Positions 7,991 to 14,548 of a stretch of 17,881 bases of DNA are shown here, one piece after another (the stretch's first letter is position 1; each line of letters begins with the position of its first letter). The translations under genes were made by a program, and so were the position numbers. The DNA is from Bacteroidota bacterium (GTDB taxonomy: Bacteria > Bacteroidota > Bacteroidia > Bacteroidales > CG2-30-32-10). Location: contig JAAXXA010000007.1 of the NCBI GenBank assembly GCA_013334735.1, positions 1-17,881 of the forward strand, given 5' to 3'. Under the pieces are notes generated by a model. It did no database searches. It was not told the origin of the DNA and was given only the letters and a program-made list of their open reading frames with translations.

Positions 7991-8461
7991 TTACTTATTT
8001 TCTTCTTTGCAATATTTTTCAATCAAATCAAAAGCTTTATTAAAGCCCATTTCATAAGCCTTATTCCAATCCTGACATGCCCCTACTTTATCGCCAAGTT
8101 CGGCTTTTGCAACACCCCTTAAATCATAAACTTCTCCAAAGCCCGGAATAAGGTTTACTGCTTTATCATAATCGTTAATTGCGCCTTTTAAATCCTTCAA
8201 ATGATATTTTGCCATACCGCGAAAAGAATACGCATCACCATTTGCAGTATCAATTTTAATGGCTTTGTCGAACTGAACCAAAGCTTCATTATAGTTCTTT
8301 TTATCTAATTCTTTTTTACCTTTATCAAGATAATCCTTAGGTGTAATTACATTTGGATTTTTACCTAAAGAAAAATTAGGTTGCTTTGTAGTTTTGCATC
8401 CTGTAACAATTAAAATAATTGTTAACATGAAAACAAAAGAAGTATTTAAGTGATTTTTCAT
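7991..8461 (-). CDS. TPR-repeat lipoprotein
   Basis: A 156-residue exported lipoprotein. Seen: a signal peptide with a lipobox-like IVTGC, lipidated on C22, a short linker, and three consecutive tetratricopeptide repeats at about 43-74 (YNEALVQFDKAIKI), 77-109 (DAYSFRGMAKYHLKDLKGAI) and 111-140 (VYDLRGVAKAELGDKVGACQ). The last unit, GACQDWNKAYEMGF, departs from a normal TPR and resembles the Bacteroidota 'GACxDWxKA' capping variant. It probably acts as a small scaffold on the outer or inner membrane; its partners are unknown. A promoter with both -33 and -7 elements lies just upstream and a hairpin terminator just downstream, so it is likely a single-gene unit. Confidence 0.88.
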   Translation of the reverse strand: MKNHLNTSFVFMLTIILIVTGCKTTKQPNFSLGKNPNVITPKDYLDKGKKELDKKNYNEALVQFDKAIKIDTANGDAYSFRGMAKYHLKDLKGAINDYDKAVNLIPGFGEVYDLRGVAKAELGDKVGACQDWNKAYEMGFNKAFDLIEKYCKEENK

Positions 8462-8484
8462 AATTAAATAATTAAAACTTTCTT

Positions 8485-8516
8485 CAAAGGTATTAAAATA
8501 TCTTTTTAAATATCAA
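8485..8516 (-). promoter_or_regulatory. Bacteroidota -33/-7 promoter for the TPR lipoprotein gene
   Basis: Minus strand: TTG at 8516-8514, a 21-base spacer, then TACCTTTG at 8492-8485, a perfect TAnnTTTG. The -7 box is 23 bases before the ATG at 8461, giving a short leader. Confidence 0.6.
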
Positions 8517-8611
8517 AATTATAGATTAAAATTATACTATTGACATCATTAATTATTCGCAATCTTTTCGGTTTTAAAGGCGCTTATGATAGAACAAACT
8601 CTGTTCATAAA

Positions 8612-8728
8612 TTGGACTAAAGTCCAAATATTAAGCATCTTAGTTTAACCACGCCCTTAGCTTCGACTACGCTCAGCTACCAAAGGGCGTGGTTATTAAA
8701 ACGCCCCATATTAGAGGGCTTTAGCCCT
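8612..8728. repeat. composite REP-like palindromic element
   Basis: Three palindromes sit in 117 bases. Left: TTGGACT-AA-AGTCCAA (8612-8627). Centre: 12-bp perfect arms AACCACGCCCTT (8647-8658) and AAGGGCGTGGTT (8683-8694) around a GC-richer loop TTCGACTACGCTCAG. Right: AGGGCT-TT-AGCCCT (8715-8728). The outer two are versions of the same word, GG(A/G)CTAAAG(T/C)CC, in opposite orientation, so the whole unit has the inverted architecture of a paired REP element. The centre is far richer in G and C than its neighbourhood. Confidence 0.75.
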
Positions 8729-8812
8729 GAAATTATGACTTTTCAGAGCAATATAATCTGTGTAATCTGTGGCGTTTTTTGCCTACTGACTTAGTAATTA
8801 ATTGGGTTAATT

Positions 8813-10315
8813 TTATTTTTCCAAAACTATCCTGAATGTTGTGCCTTTAGGAATAACAGAGCTTTTAACAAATATTTTCCCATTATGATAAATTTCAATT
8901 ATTCTTTTCGATAATGTAAGACCAAGCCCCCAACCTCTTTGTTTGCTTGTAAAACCGGGTTTAAAAATAGTTTTAAATTTTGATTTGGGAATTCCTTTTC
9001 CCGTGTCTGAAATATCAATGTAAACAATTCCACTATCATCAGTAATTGCAATATCAATTTGACCTTCACCATCCATAGCATCAATTGCATTCTTAAACAA
9101 ATTTTCAATTACCCACTCAAAAAGAGGTTTATTAATCTGTATTAAACAGCTGAATTCTTCAGGTAAATTTACTGAAAAATGAACTTTTTTCGAAGTTCTT
9201 GTGCTTATATATTTAACAGCTTCATAAATTACCGCAACAATATTTTCTTCCTCGAGCTTTGGTAAGGATCCGATATTGGAAAAACGTTGAGTAATTGTTT
9301 GCAAACGAAAAACATCTTTTTCAATTTCCTTAATTGCTTCTGGATCAATATTTTTCATTCTAAAAATTTCTACCCAAGCCATTAACGAAGATAAGGGCGT
9401 ACCAAGCTGATGCGCTGTTTCTTTAGCCATTCCTACCCAAACCTGATTTTGTTCCGCTTTGCGCGCTGAACTGAAAAGGATATAGGCTGCCAGTAAAAAT
9501 AAACCTATTATCAGAAACTGTATATATGGGTAGAATTTTAATTGAGTCAACAAATATGAATCTTTATAATAAACATAGCTTTGCCCATATCCCGAAAGTT
9601 CGATTCTTATTGGTTTATTATGCTGCCGCATGCTCGCGATTGTCTTTTCAACAAATTCTTTGTTTTTAATCTGTAACGAATCAATATTTCCGAAAGCAAT
9701 AATTTCAGAACCGGTGCTGTCCGTTATTATTACCGGTACCGATGCCGAATTAACAACCACTTCAGAGATAAATGATTTTATCAGATCATCAAGTACATTT
9801 CTTAAACCGGTAAATAATTTTGACTCTTTGTAATACAAAAAACTCTTCTTATAACCATACGAAACAGTTAAGGGTTCATATACAGAATATTCTTTTTTCA
9901 AATTGCCCGATAAAATTTTTATGCTGTCCAAATTAAAATCAACATTTTTAGCAGCAGTTATATTTCCTTTTTCATCGGTAAGAATTACGGGAATATTTGT
10001 GTTTCCAGATATAATTTCCGAATAAAAAGTAAGATCTTCGGTGTTGTTGGCTTGTATAAGACGCTTGGTTGCTTCTGCCCATAACTCAACTCTTTTGCGT
10101 TCTTCGGTTTTAAGTTTTTCAAAAAAATCTTTTGTATATCTTACCAAACTAGCTTTTTTCTGCACAGCCTCCGCCCATGTTTCAATCTTTTTTCTTTCGT
10201 CCTTAGCTATTTTATCTGCTAAAACACTAGTGTACCAAAGCGATGCTCCTATAATAACAAATGCAAATGCCAGTAATAGCCATTTCCATTTCCGTTTTTG
10301 TACGTATATATCCAC
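8813..10315 (-). CDS. membrane sensor histidine kinase with a duplicated-looking sensor region
   Basis: A 500-residue kinase of two-component signalling. Seen (numbered from GTG 10315): membrane helix 11-29; an extracytoplasmic region about 30-262; helix 263-282; HisKA box GMAKETAHQLGTPLSSL with phospho-acceptor H302; HATPase N-box NLFKNAIDAM (405-414), G1 ISDTGKGIP (435-443), F-box FKPGFTSKQRG and G2 GWGLGLTLSK (461-470). The sensor contains two related halves: IPVILTDEKGNI...SFLYYKESKLFTGL and VPVIITDSTGSE...SYVYYKDSYLLTQL. ERKKIETWAEA and ERKRVELWAEA also repeat. No response regulator is adjacent. The frame is open to a TTG at 10342 and contains no ATG near the N-terminus. GTG at 10315 (MDIYVQKRKWKWLL) is preferred because it places the helix as in related Bacteroidota kinases; the choice is uncertain. 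Confidence 0.9.
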   Translation of the reverse strand: MDIYVQKRKWKWLLLAFAFVIIGASLWYTSVLADKIAKDERKKIETWAEAVQKKASLVRYTKDFFEKLKTEERKRVELWAEATKRLIQANNTEDLTFYSEIISGNTNIPVILTDEKGNITAAKNVDFNLDSIKILSGNLKKEYSVYEPLTVSYGYKKSFLYYKESKLFTGLRNVLDDLIKSFISEVVVNSASVPVIITDSTGSEIIAFGNIDSLQIKNKEFVEKTIASMRQHNKPIRIELSGYGQSYVYYKDSYLLTQLKFYPYIQFLIIGLFLLAAYILFSSARKAEQNQVWVGMAKETAHQLGTPLSSLMAWVEIFRMKNIDPEAIKEIEKDVFRLQTITQRFSNIGSLPKLEEENIVAVIYEAVKYISTRTSKKVHFSVNLPEEFSCLIQINKPLFEWVIENLFKNAIDAMDGEGQIDIAITDDSGIVYIDISDTGKGIPKSKFKTIFKPGFTSKQRGWGLGLTLSKRIIEIYHNGKIFVKSSVIPKGTTFRIVLEK

Positions 10316-10342
10316 AATATTGAGATTTATAACATTAAACAA

Positions 10343-10404
10343 GTAATCGGTAATCAGTATTCAGTAGTCTACTGATCACCGATTACAAATTTTTACTGAT
10401 TACC
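10343..10404. repeat. 44-bp hairpin repeat (TACTGATTACC word) between two genes
   Basis: Left arm 10343-10359 and right arm 10370-10386 are 17-bp inverted copies with one mismatch, enclosing a 10-base loop. A third copy of the half-word TACTGATTACC follows at 10394-10404, directly at the AsmA-like stop codon (10408). There is no T-tract on the minus strand, so it is not a standard intrinsic terminator. Confidence 0.75.
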
Positions 10405-10407
10405 ATT

Positions 10408-13065
10408 TTAGTCCCATTCTATAATAAAACCGCCATTTTCCTGCTTTTTCAAATTTTCTTTTTCTTTGTTTTTTAACTTTTCTTTTGTCCCTCTTGACGG
10501 AATTGAAGGGTTAACTTTTTGTTGTTTTGCTTTATTATTTATTACGGATGAATCCTTTTTGAAAAAACCAAATTCTTCATTTAATATTGTTTTAAGGTTC
10601 TGTTTTTCTTTTACAAAATTCAACACTATTTTTTGTTTCACACCTTTTGCATCATATTTATATTCAGGATTATTAACTGTTCCGTAAACTCTCACAAAAA
10701 GATTGGTTTTACCAAGACCGTCATCTGCAACAACGCCAAATTCTTCGTTTTCCGGTTTTGCTTTTTTTGCTTTTTTAGCAAGTAAATCCGAAAGTTTTAA
10801 TTGTATGCGATAATCTATTTTGTTATCAAAAGTGTGTGTTCCTGATGCAATAATGTCAATGGCGCTCGATCTTATTTCCATCGCAGGCATATTAATAATT
10901 TTGTTTTTGATTTCTATATTATTGTGTAAAGTTGCAAATTTTACATCATTTAAGTCGTTTACTTTTAAAAATTTAGATAAACCTTTCATTGGTGCATAAT
11001 TTATTAGTTCGCCATTATCAATTTTAATATCAGTTTTCACATAAATTTTATCCATATCAACTTTAAAATCGCTGCTCCACACGCCTGCAAACTGAACACC
11101 CGCTTTTAATGTGCCTTTCAGATTCTCATCTTTTAAATTATTCTGACCGAAATTTTCAAATTCATAAAAAACTTTTTTAATATTTACATCTGTAATATTT
11201 ACATCACAACTAATAAGAAGTTTGTTTTTTTGAGTGCCGTCAATTAAAACCATGCCCTCGGTTTTTCCGTCCATACCATTAAAAGATAATGGACTTGCAA
11301 GTAATTGTTTATTTTTTAATTTAATATTTCCCACGATACGGCTGGCAGCAAATTTTTCAAATTTTAGTTTACCAATGTTAACACTTAGTTTACAATCTAT
11401 CTTGTCTGAAAATGTTAATTTATAAGTTGTATCTTTTGATGTTGTAGTATTTTGTAACAATTCACCTAAGTCAATGTTTACAGAACTAAAATCAGCATCT
11501 ATAAGAAGTTTTTCAGCTTTCAAAAACAGATATGGCAAAAGATTTTTAAAATATCCTTTAAGTGTAAAATCACTGCTCAATACATTACCACTTAGCTTTT
11601 CCACAATCAAATCGTTATTGCTGAACTGGAACAAACCATTAATACCGGTAAATTTTTTATGATCATTTTTTAAAACAAAATCAGTTTCACTAATTTTTAA
11701 CTTTCCTGAAGTTTTACTATTTAAAAAATTATTTATTGTAAACTCTTCTGAATTATCCATTTTTCCTGAAAAAGAAACATTCATTTCAATTTTTCCGTCA
11801 ATGGAATTAATTGTATCTAATTTTAAAAAATCCTGTAAATCTTTAATATCCGCTTTAGCATCTAATACTACAGTGATTTCGGGCTGTTTAAAATTTTTAA
11901 CAGTAAAATTACCTTTAATGATTCCCGATTTAATTTTAAATGAAAAATTATTTATTTTAAGAATGGATGAAGAAATTGTTCGTTGGTTTCCATTTGTAAA
12001 TTCTCCTGTAAAATTAACGTCTTCAAGCCAAATATCTGTTTTTTTGTGAATAATCTGTCCATTACTTATTCCGAAATTTATTTTAAATTCAGGTTCATCT
12101 TTTCCTAAGTATGAACCAATTATTTTTGCTGTAAAATACAATTCGCCTTTTTCTTTATAATCTTCAAGGTATTTCCTGTATTTATATGGTATTTCCGAAA
12201 GCAGCGACTGTAGCTTAATATCAGCGCCCTTAACCGAAAGGTCAACATTTTTTTTCTTATCATTATGTATGATTTCACCTGTTACATCAAATTTTAAATT
12301 ACCTACAAACAAATCGCCTTTTGTAAACAAATACGTTCCAGTTTTTTGATCTACATCCAAAGCCATATTTACTTCAAAACTTTTCCCTGGAAAATAATTA
12401 ACACCCGAAACATTAATATAATTCACAAATAAATTACCATAAGTGTGCAAAGTATATTTATCATCTCCGAATTTTCCTTTTAATACCATATTCTTTGCAA
12501 TACCCGAATAATCCTGATTTGCAGGAAAGTCAACATACCTTATATACACGTTGTCAAAAATTATTTTTTGCAAATCGAATGATAAAGAATTTTTTGCATT
12601 AGTAGTAGTATCCGGTTTCCAAAAGTGATAATTATCGGCGCCATTCTGATAAACAATAAGTTTTATAAAAGCATTTTTAACTTCTATTTTGTTTATCCTG
12701 TAATTTTTATAATACAAATCCCAAATATCAAACTGAAGATATATATTTTCAGCTTTCAGAAGGTTATCTTTTGTAGGAAATTTGATGGCATCTTTAGCTG
12801 TTACATCAATGAGGGAGAGGGATACGCTTGGAAATTTTTCAAATAATGAAAGTTCAACTTTTTTAACCTGTATCTCGGTAGTAAGTTGTTTATTTATCTG
12901 ATCAATAATTAATTTTTTGATGGAATCCTGATAAAAAAATACAATAACGAAAGCCGTTCCAATCAATAATACAAAAAATATCAGAATGGATAAAAGTATT
13001 CTTTTTATATACTTCCAAAATATAGAAGTTTTTTTCTTTTGCGGTATCGTGTTGAGATTATCCAT
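10408..13065 (-). CDS. AsmA-like envelope protein
   Basis: An 885-residue protein of the AsmA/YhdP/TamB class, whose members are thought to form long grooved beta structures that help lipids or outer-membrane components cross the periplasm. Seen: a basic N-terminus and one inner-membrane helix (about 22-44), then VKKVELSLFEKFPSVSLSLIDVTAKD, a classic AsmA opening. Next comes a very long, beta-rich periplasmic region with many alternating strands (DISGKI-like turns, LKGYFKNLLPYLFLKAEKLL), and then the AsmA C-terminal domain (about 670-800: NGELINYAPMKGLSKFLKVNDLNDVKFA, MPAMEIRSSAIDIIASGTH). The end is a lysine-rich low-complexity stretch (RGTKEKLKNKEKENLKKQ) capped by GGFIIEWD. It is the middle of a same-strand run with the BamE-like protein gene upstream and the kinase gene downstream; co-regulation is not proven. 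Confidence 0.88.
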   Translation of the reverse strand: MDNLNTIPQKKKTSIFWKYIKRILLSILIFFVLLIGTAFVIVFFYQDSIKKLIIDQINKQLTTEIQVKKVELSLFEKFPSVSLSLIDVTAKDAIKFPTKDNLLKAENIYLQFDIWDLYYKNYRINKIEVKNAFIKLIVYQNGADNYHFWKPDTTTNAKNSLSFDLQKIIFDNVYIRYVDFPANQDYSGIAKNMVLKGKFGDDKYTLHTYGNLFVNYINVSGVNYFPGKSFEVNMALDVDQKTGTYLFTKGDLFVGNLKFDVTGEIIHNDKKKNVDLSVKGADIKLQSLLSEIPYKYRKYLEDYKEKGELYFTAKIIGSYLGKDEPEFKINFGISNGQIIHKKTDIWLEDVNFTGEFTNGNQRTISSSILKINNFSFKIKSGIIKGNFTVKNFKQPEITVVLDAKADIKDLQDFLKLDTINSIDGKIEMNVSFSGKMDNSEEFTINNFLNSKTSGKLKISETDFVLKNDHKKFTGINGLFQFSNNDLIVEKLSGNVLSSDFTLKGYFKNLLPYLFLKAEKLLIDADFSSVNIDLGELLQNTTTSKDTTYKLTFSDKIDCKLSVNIGKLKFEKFAASRIVGNIKLKNKQLLASPLSFNGMDGKTEGMVLIDGTQKNKLLISCDVNITDVNIKKVFYEFENFGQNNLKDENLKGTLKAGVQFAGVWSSDFKVDMDKIYVKTDIKIDNGELINYAPMKGLSKFLKVNDLNDVKFATLHNNIEIKNKIINMPAMEIRSSAIDIIASGTHTFDNKIDYRIQLKLSDLLAKKAKKAKPENEEFGVVADDGLGKTNLFVRVYGTVNNPEYKYDAKGVKQKIVLNFVKEKQNLKTILNEEFGFFKKDSSVINNKAKQQKVNPSIPSRGTKEKLKNKEKENLKKQENGGFIIEWD

Positions 13066-13104
13066 AAAGGGTGATAAGAAATAAGAAAGGTTAACGATTA
13101 TGGT

Positions 13105-13569
13105 TTATTCTTTTGTAATGCATAATTTTATTGGTATATGTGTATAATTTGTTTTTGTTCCAAAGTAGTAATTAATCATATAACCTGTCACTACAGTATC
13201 TGTATTATAAATTACATCAAGTCTATACCATGATTTATATTTAAGTTTAAAATAAATGTCTGCTTTAATCTCCCACCAATCAATTTCAGGTTTGCCAATT
13301 ATATTTAGAACTGTCTGTCTTTTTTGACCTTTCTCAATTTTACCCCAATCAGAAGGGTACCCCATATAAATGTACAAAATTAGTCCAAAGATGAGAGGTA
13401 AAAATATTGATGGAAATATAATTTGGAATTTAAAAAGCTTTTTGTTGCCTATTTTAAATGTTTTTATCGTCCAAAATGTCCATGAAATTAGAAAAGTCAA
13501 AAAGAATATAATAGTCAGTTTTGTTAACAATGTCAATAATTCCATATTTATCAATTTTAAATTCTGCAT
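13105..13569 (-). CDS. small membrane protein with two helices and a BamE/OmlA-like C-terminal region
   Basis: A 154-residue protein (or 146 if the second ATG, at 13545, is used: MELLTLLTKL). Seen, numbered from that second ATG: helix 5-27, a short basic linker (KIGNKKLFKF), helix 40-62, then a soluble tail of about 84 residues. The tail reads WGKIEKGQKRQTVLNIIGKPEIDWW...WYRLDVIYNTDTVVTGYMINYYFG. The order 'W..I..G..(K/R)..V...(I/L)GKP' followed by a pair of strands is the layout of the BamE/SmpA-OmlA fold, so the tail is probably a BamE-like domain; this is pattern inference, not a firm hit. Real BamE proteins are lipoproteins, not two-helix membrane proteins, so the job is likely different. 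It lies 39 bases upstream of the AsmA-like gene on the same strand. Confidence 0.7.
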   Translation of the reverse strand: MQNLKLINMELLTLLTKLTIIFFLTFLISWTFWTIKTFKIGNKKLFKFQIIFPSIFLPLIFGLILYIYMGYPSDWGKIEKGQKRQTVLNIIGKPEIDWWEIKADIYFKLKYKSWYRLDVIYNTDTVVTGYMINYYFGTKTNYTHIPIKLCITKE

Positions 13570-13599
13570 GGCAATTCGATTGACACAAACCCTTTATGT

Positions 13600-13669
13600 T
13601 TAATTATACCGATACAGAACAGGTTTACCAATGAACTCATCTTTGATTTCAGCCAATGTAAAGTCTCAT
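13600..13669 (-). pseudogene. probable remnant of an XRE-type antitoxin gene (N-terminal fragment)
   Basis: Reading the minus strand from 13665 gives DFTLAEIKDEFIGKP followed by VLYRYN and a stop. This resembles the conserved N-terminal leader found before the helix-turn-helix in a common Bacteroidota XRE/HigA-like antitoxin family (form: FTL-E---D--IGK-GT--R). An ATG at 13669-13667 sits just before it but is out of frame by one base, and the expected GT..RD..E and helix-turn-helix parts are missing. It looks like a decayed start of such a gene, next to the HEPN/MNT pair. The match is from memory of the family and is short; a chance similarity is possible. Confidence 0.35.
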
Positions 13670-13740
13670 TTTTCTTTTTGTTCCCGTATTTAAAAAATAA
13701 AATGATGTGGGGAGTTATGGATGTTGTCCAAGATTCAATA

Positions 13741-14049
13741 TTATAAAATTTTTATTCCTGTTCGCATAATTTCTTTTGCAAAGGGATGTTCCGAAGTAAA
13801 CTCAGAAACATCAAACGGATGTGGTTCAATAATCGTTTCAATATTCCGGCGAAGCATCATTAGTTGAATCTGCATATCAATAGGGTCGTCAATATTATCT
13901 ATTATTAATGCAATATCAATGTCACTGTTTTCAGTATATTTATCGCTTGCATAAGAACCGAAAAGATATGCGTTTTTAACGGAAATACTTTTGCTCCGTA
14001 TATATTTTATATAATCGTTGACTATTTTAATAGCTTTTCTTTTATCCAT
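13741..14049 (-). CDS. MNT-type minimal nucleotidyltransferase (probable antitoxin of a HEPN/MNT pair)
   Basis: A 102-residue protein of the DNA-polymerase-beta-like minimal nucleotidyltransferase family. Seen: LFGSYASDKYTENSDIDIALI with the full GS(X10)DXD active-site pattern (G31, S32, D43, D45) and a third acidic candidate in PFDVSEF (D80). The catalytic set therefore looks intact. In characterised pairs, such proteins transfer AMP to a partner HEPN toxin and silence it. The start codon lies inside the upstream HEPN gene (28-base overlap, 14022-14049), so the two are translated together. The length is normal for the family. That it is an antitoxin here is inferred from the pairing. Confidence 0.88.
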   Translation of the reverse strand: MDKRKAIKIVNDYIKYIRSKSISVKNAYLFGSYASDKYTENSDIDIALIIDNIDDPIDMQIQLMMLRRNIETIIEPHPFDVSEFTSEHPFAKEIMRTGIKIL

Positions 14050-14414
14050 TTCCGGTAATATTTTATTTGATTAATCCAATGATCGGTATATTCAGGTGTA
14101 CATTTCCTTGAAAAATGGAATTTGTAATCTTCATATCTGGCATTAAGATAAAATGTTGTAACAGTATTAAAAAAAAGTTTTTGTTCCTCGGTAACTAAAA
14201 GTTCTGTTTTTTCAATAATCCTCATTAAATCGTGAAAAAAAGGATGTTGTGTATCTTTTACTTTTATATAATATGCTTTTAAAAGTTTTTCAATTACAAG
14301 ATGTCCTATAAATAATGACCATGAATAATCTTTTGATTTATAGAGATGCTCCATTGTCCGAAAGTCTTTATCAGAACTTTCTATCCAATAAATTGTTATT
14401 TCTTCTCTATTCAT
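14022..14414 (-). CDS. HEPN-domain protein (probable toxin partner of MNT)
   Basis: A 130-residue all-helical protein. Seen: SSDKDFRTMEHLYKSKDYSWSLFIGHLVIEKLLKAYYIK, the typical first part of a PF05168-type HEPN domain, then FHDLMRIIEKTELLVTEEQ, and YLNARYEDYKFHF with R93 and H100 (RX6H), which fits the RX4-6H motif of HEPN ribonucleases. In the studied HepT/MntA pair the motif is RX4HXY and its tyrosine is AMPylated; here the histidine is followed by FS, so that exact modification site is absent. It overlaps the MNT gene by 28 bases in the order HEPN then MNT. A -7 promoter element stands 15 bases upstream. RNase activity and toxicity are inferred. Confidence 0.85.
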   Translation of the reverse strand: MNREEITIYWIESSDKDFRTMEHLYKSKDYSWSLFIGHLVIEKLLKAYYIKVKDTQHPFFHDLMRIIEKTELLVTEEQKLFFNTVTTFYLNARYEDYKFHFSRKCTPEYTDHWINQIKYYRKWIKEKLLK

Positions 14415-14428
14415 TTGTTTTGTTTTTA

Positions 14429-14436
14429 CAAATATA
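14429..14436 (-). promoter_or_regulatory. Bacteroidota -7 promoter element for the HEPN/MNT pair
   Basis: The minus strand reads TATATTTG, matching TAnnTTTG, 14 bases upstream of the HEPN ATG at 14414. No clear -33 TTG is seen in the AT-rich stretch beyond it. The very short leader would be almost leaderless. Confidence 0.45.
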
Positions 14437-14548
14437 AGAATCTTTTTAATGTATTATCGTACACTTTTGTTTTATAAAGTTTAATAAAAGTTAATGTTAA
14501 TTATTTCTGAGTTTTTCATAAATATTTTTTCATAAAACCTCTATTATT

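Larger units (their letters stand above)
8462..8812. other. 351-base intergenic region without a gene
   Basis: It lies between the histidine kinase stop and the TPR lipoprotein start. No reading frame of note is present. It holds the TPR gene promoter (8485-8516), a composite palindromic element (8612-8728) and a short tandem TAATCTGTG repeat (8754-8771). This is followed by a small GGC/GCC hairpin around T6 (8771-8783), which could help end the kinase transcript. Confidence 0.7.

Noticed and set aside
13570..13740. A ~60-codon open frame on the minus strand across the gap (ending ...SIELPCRI)
   Set aside because: It has no suitable start, no recognisable motif and a different frame from the XRE-like fragment; probably chance.
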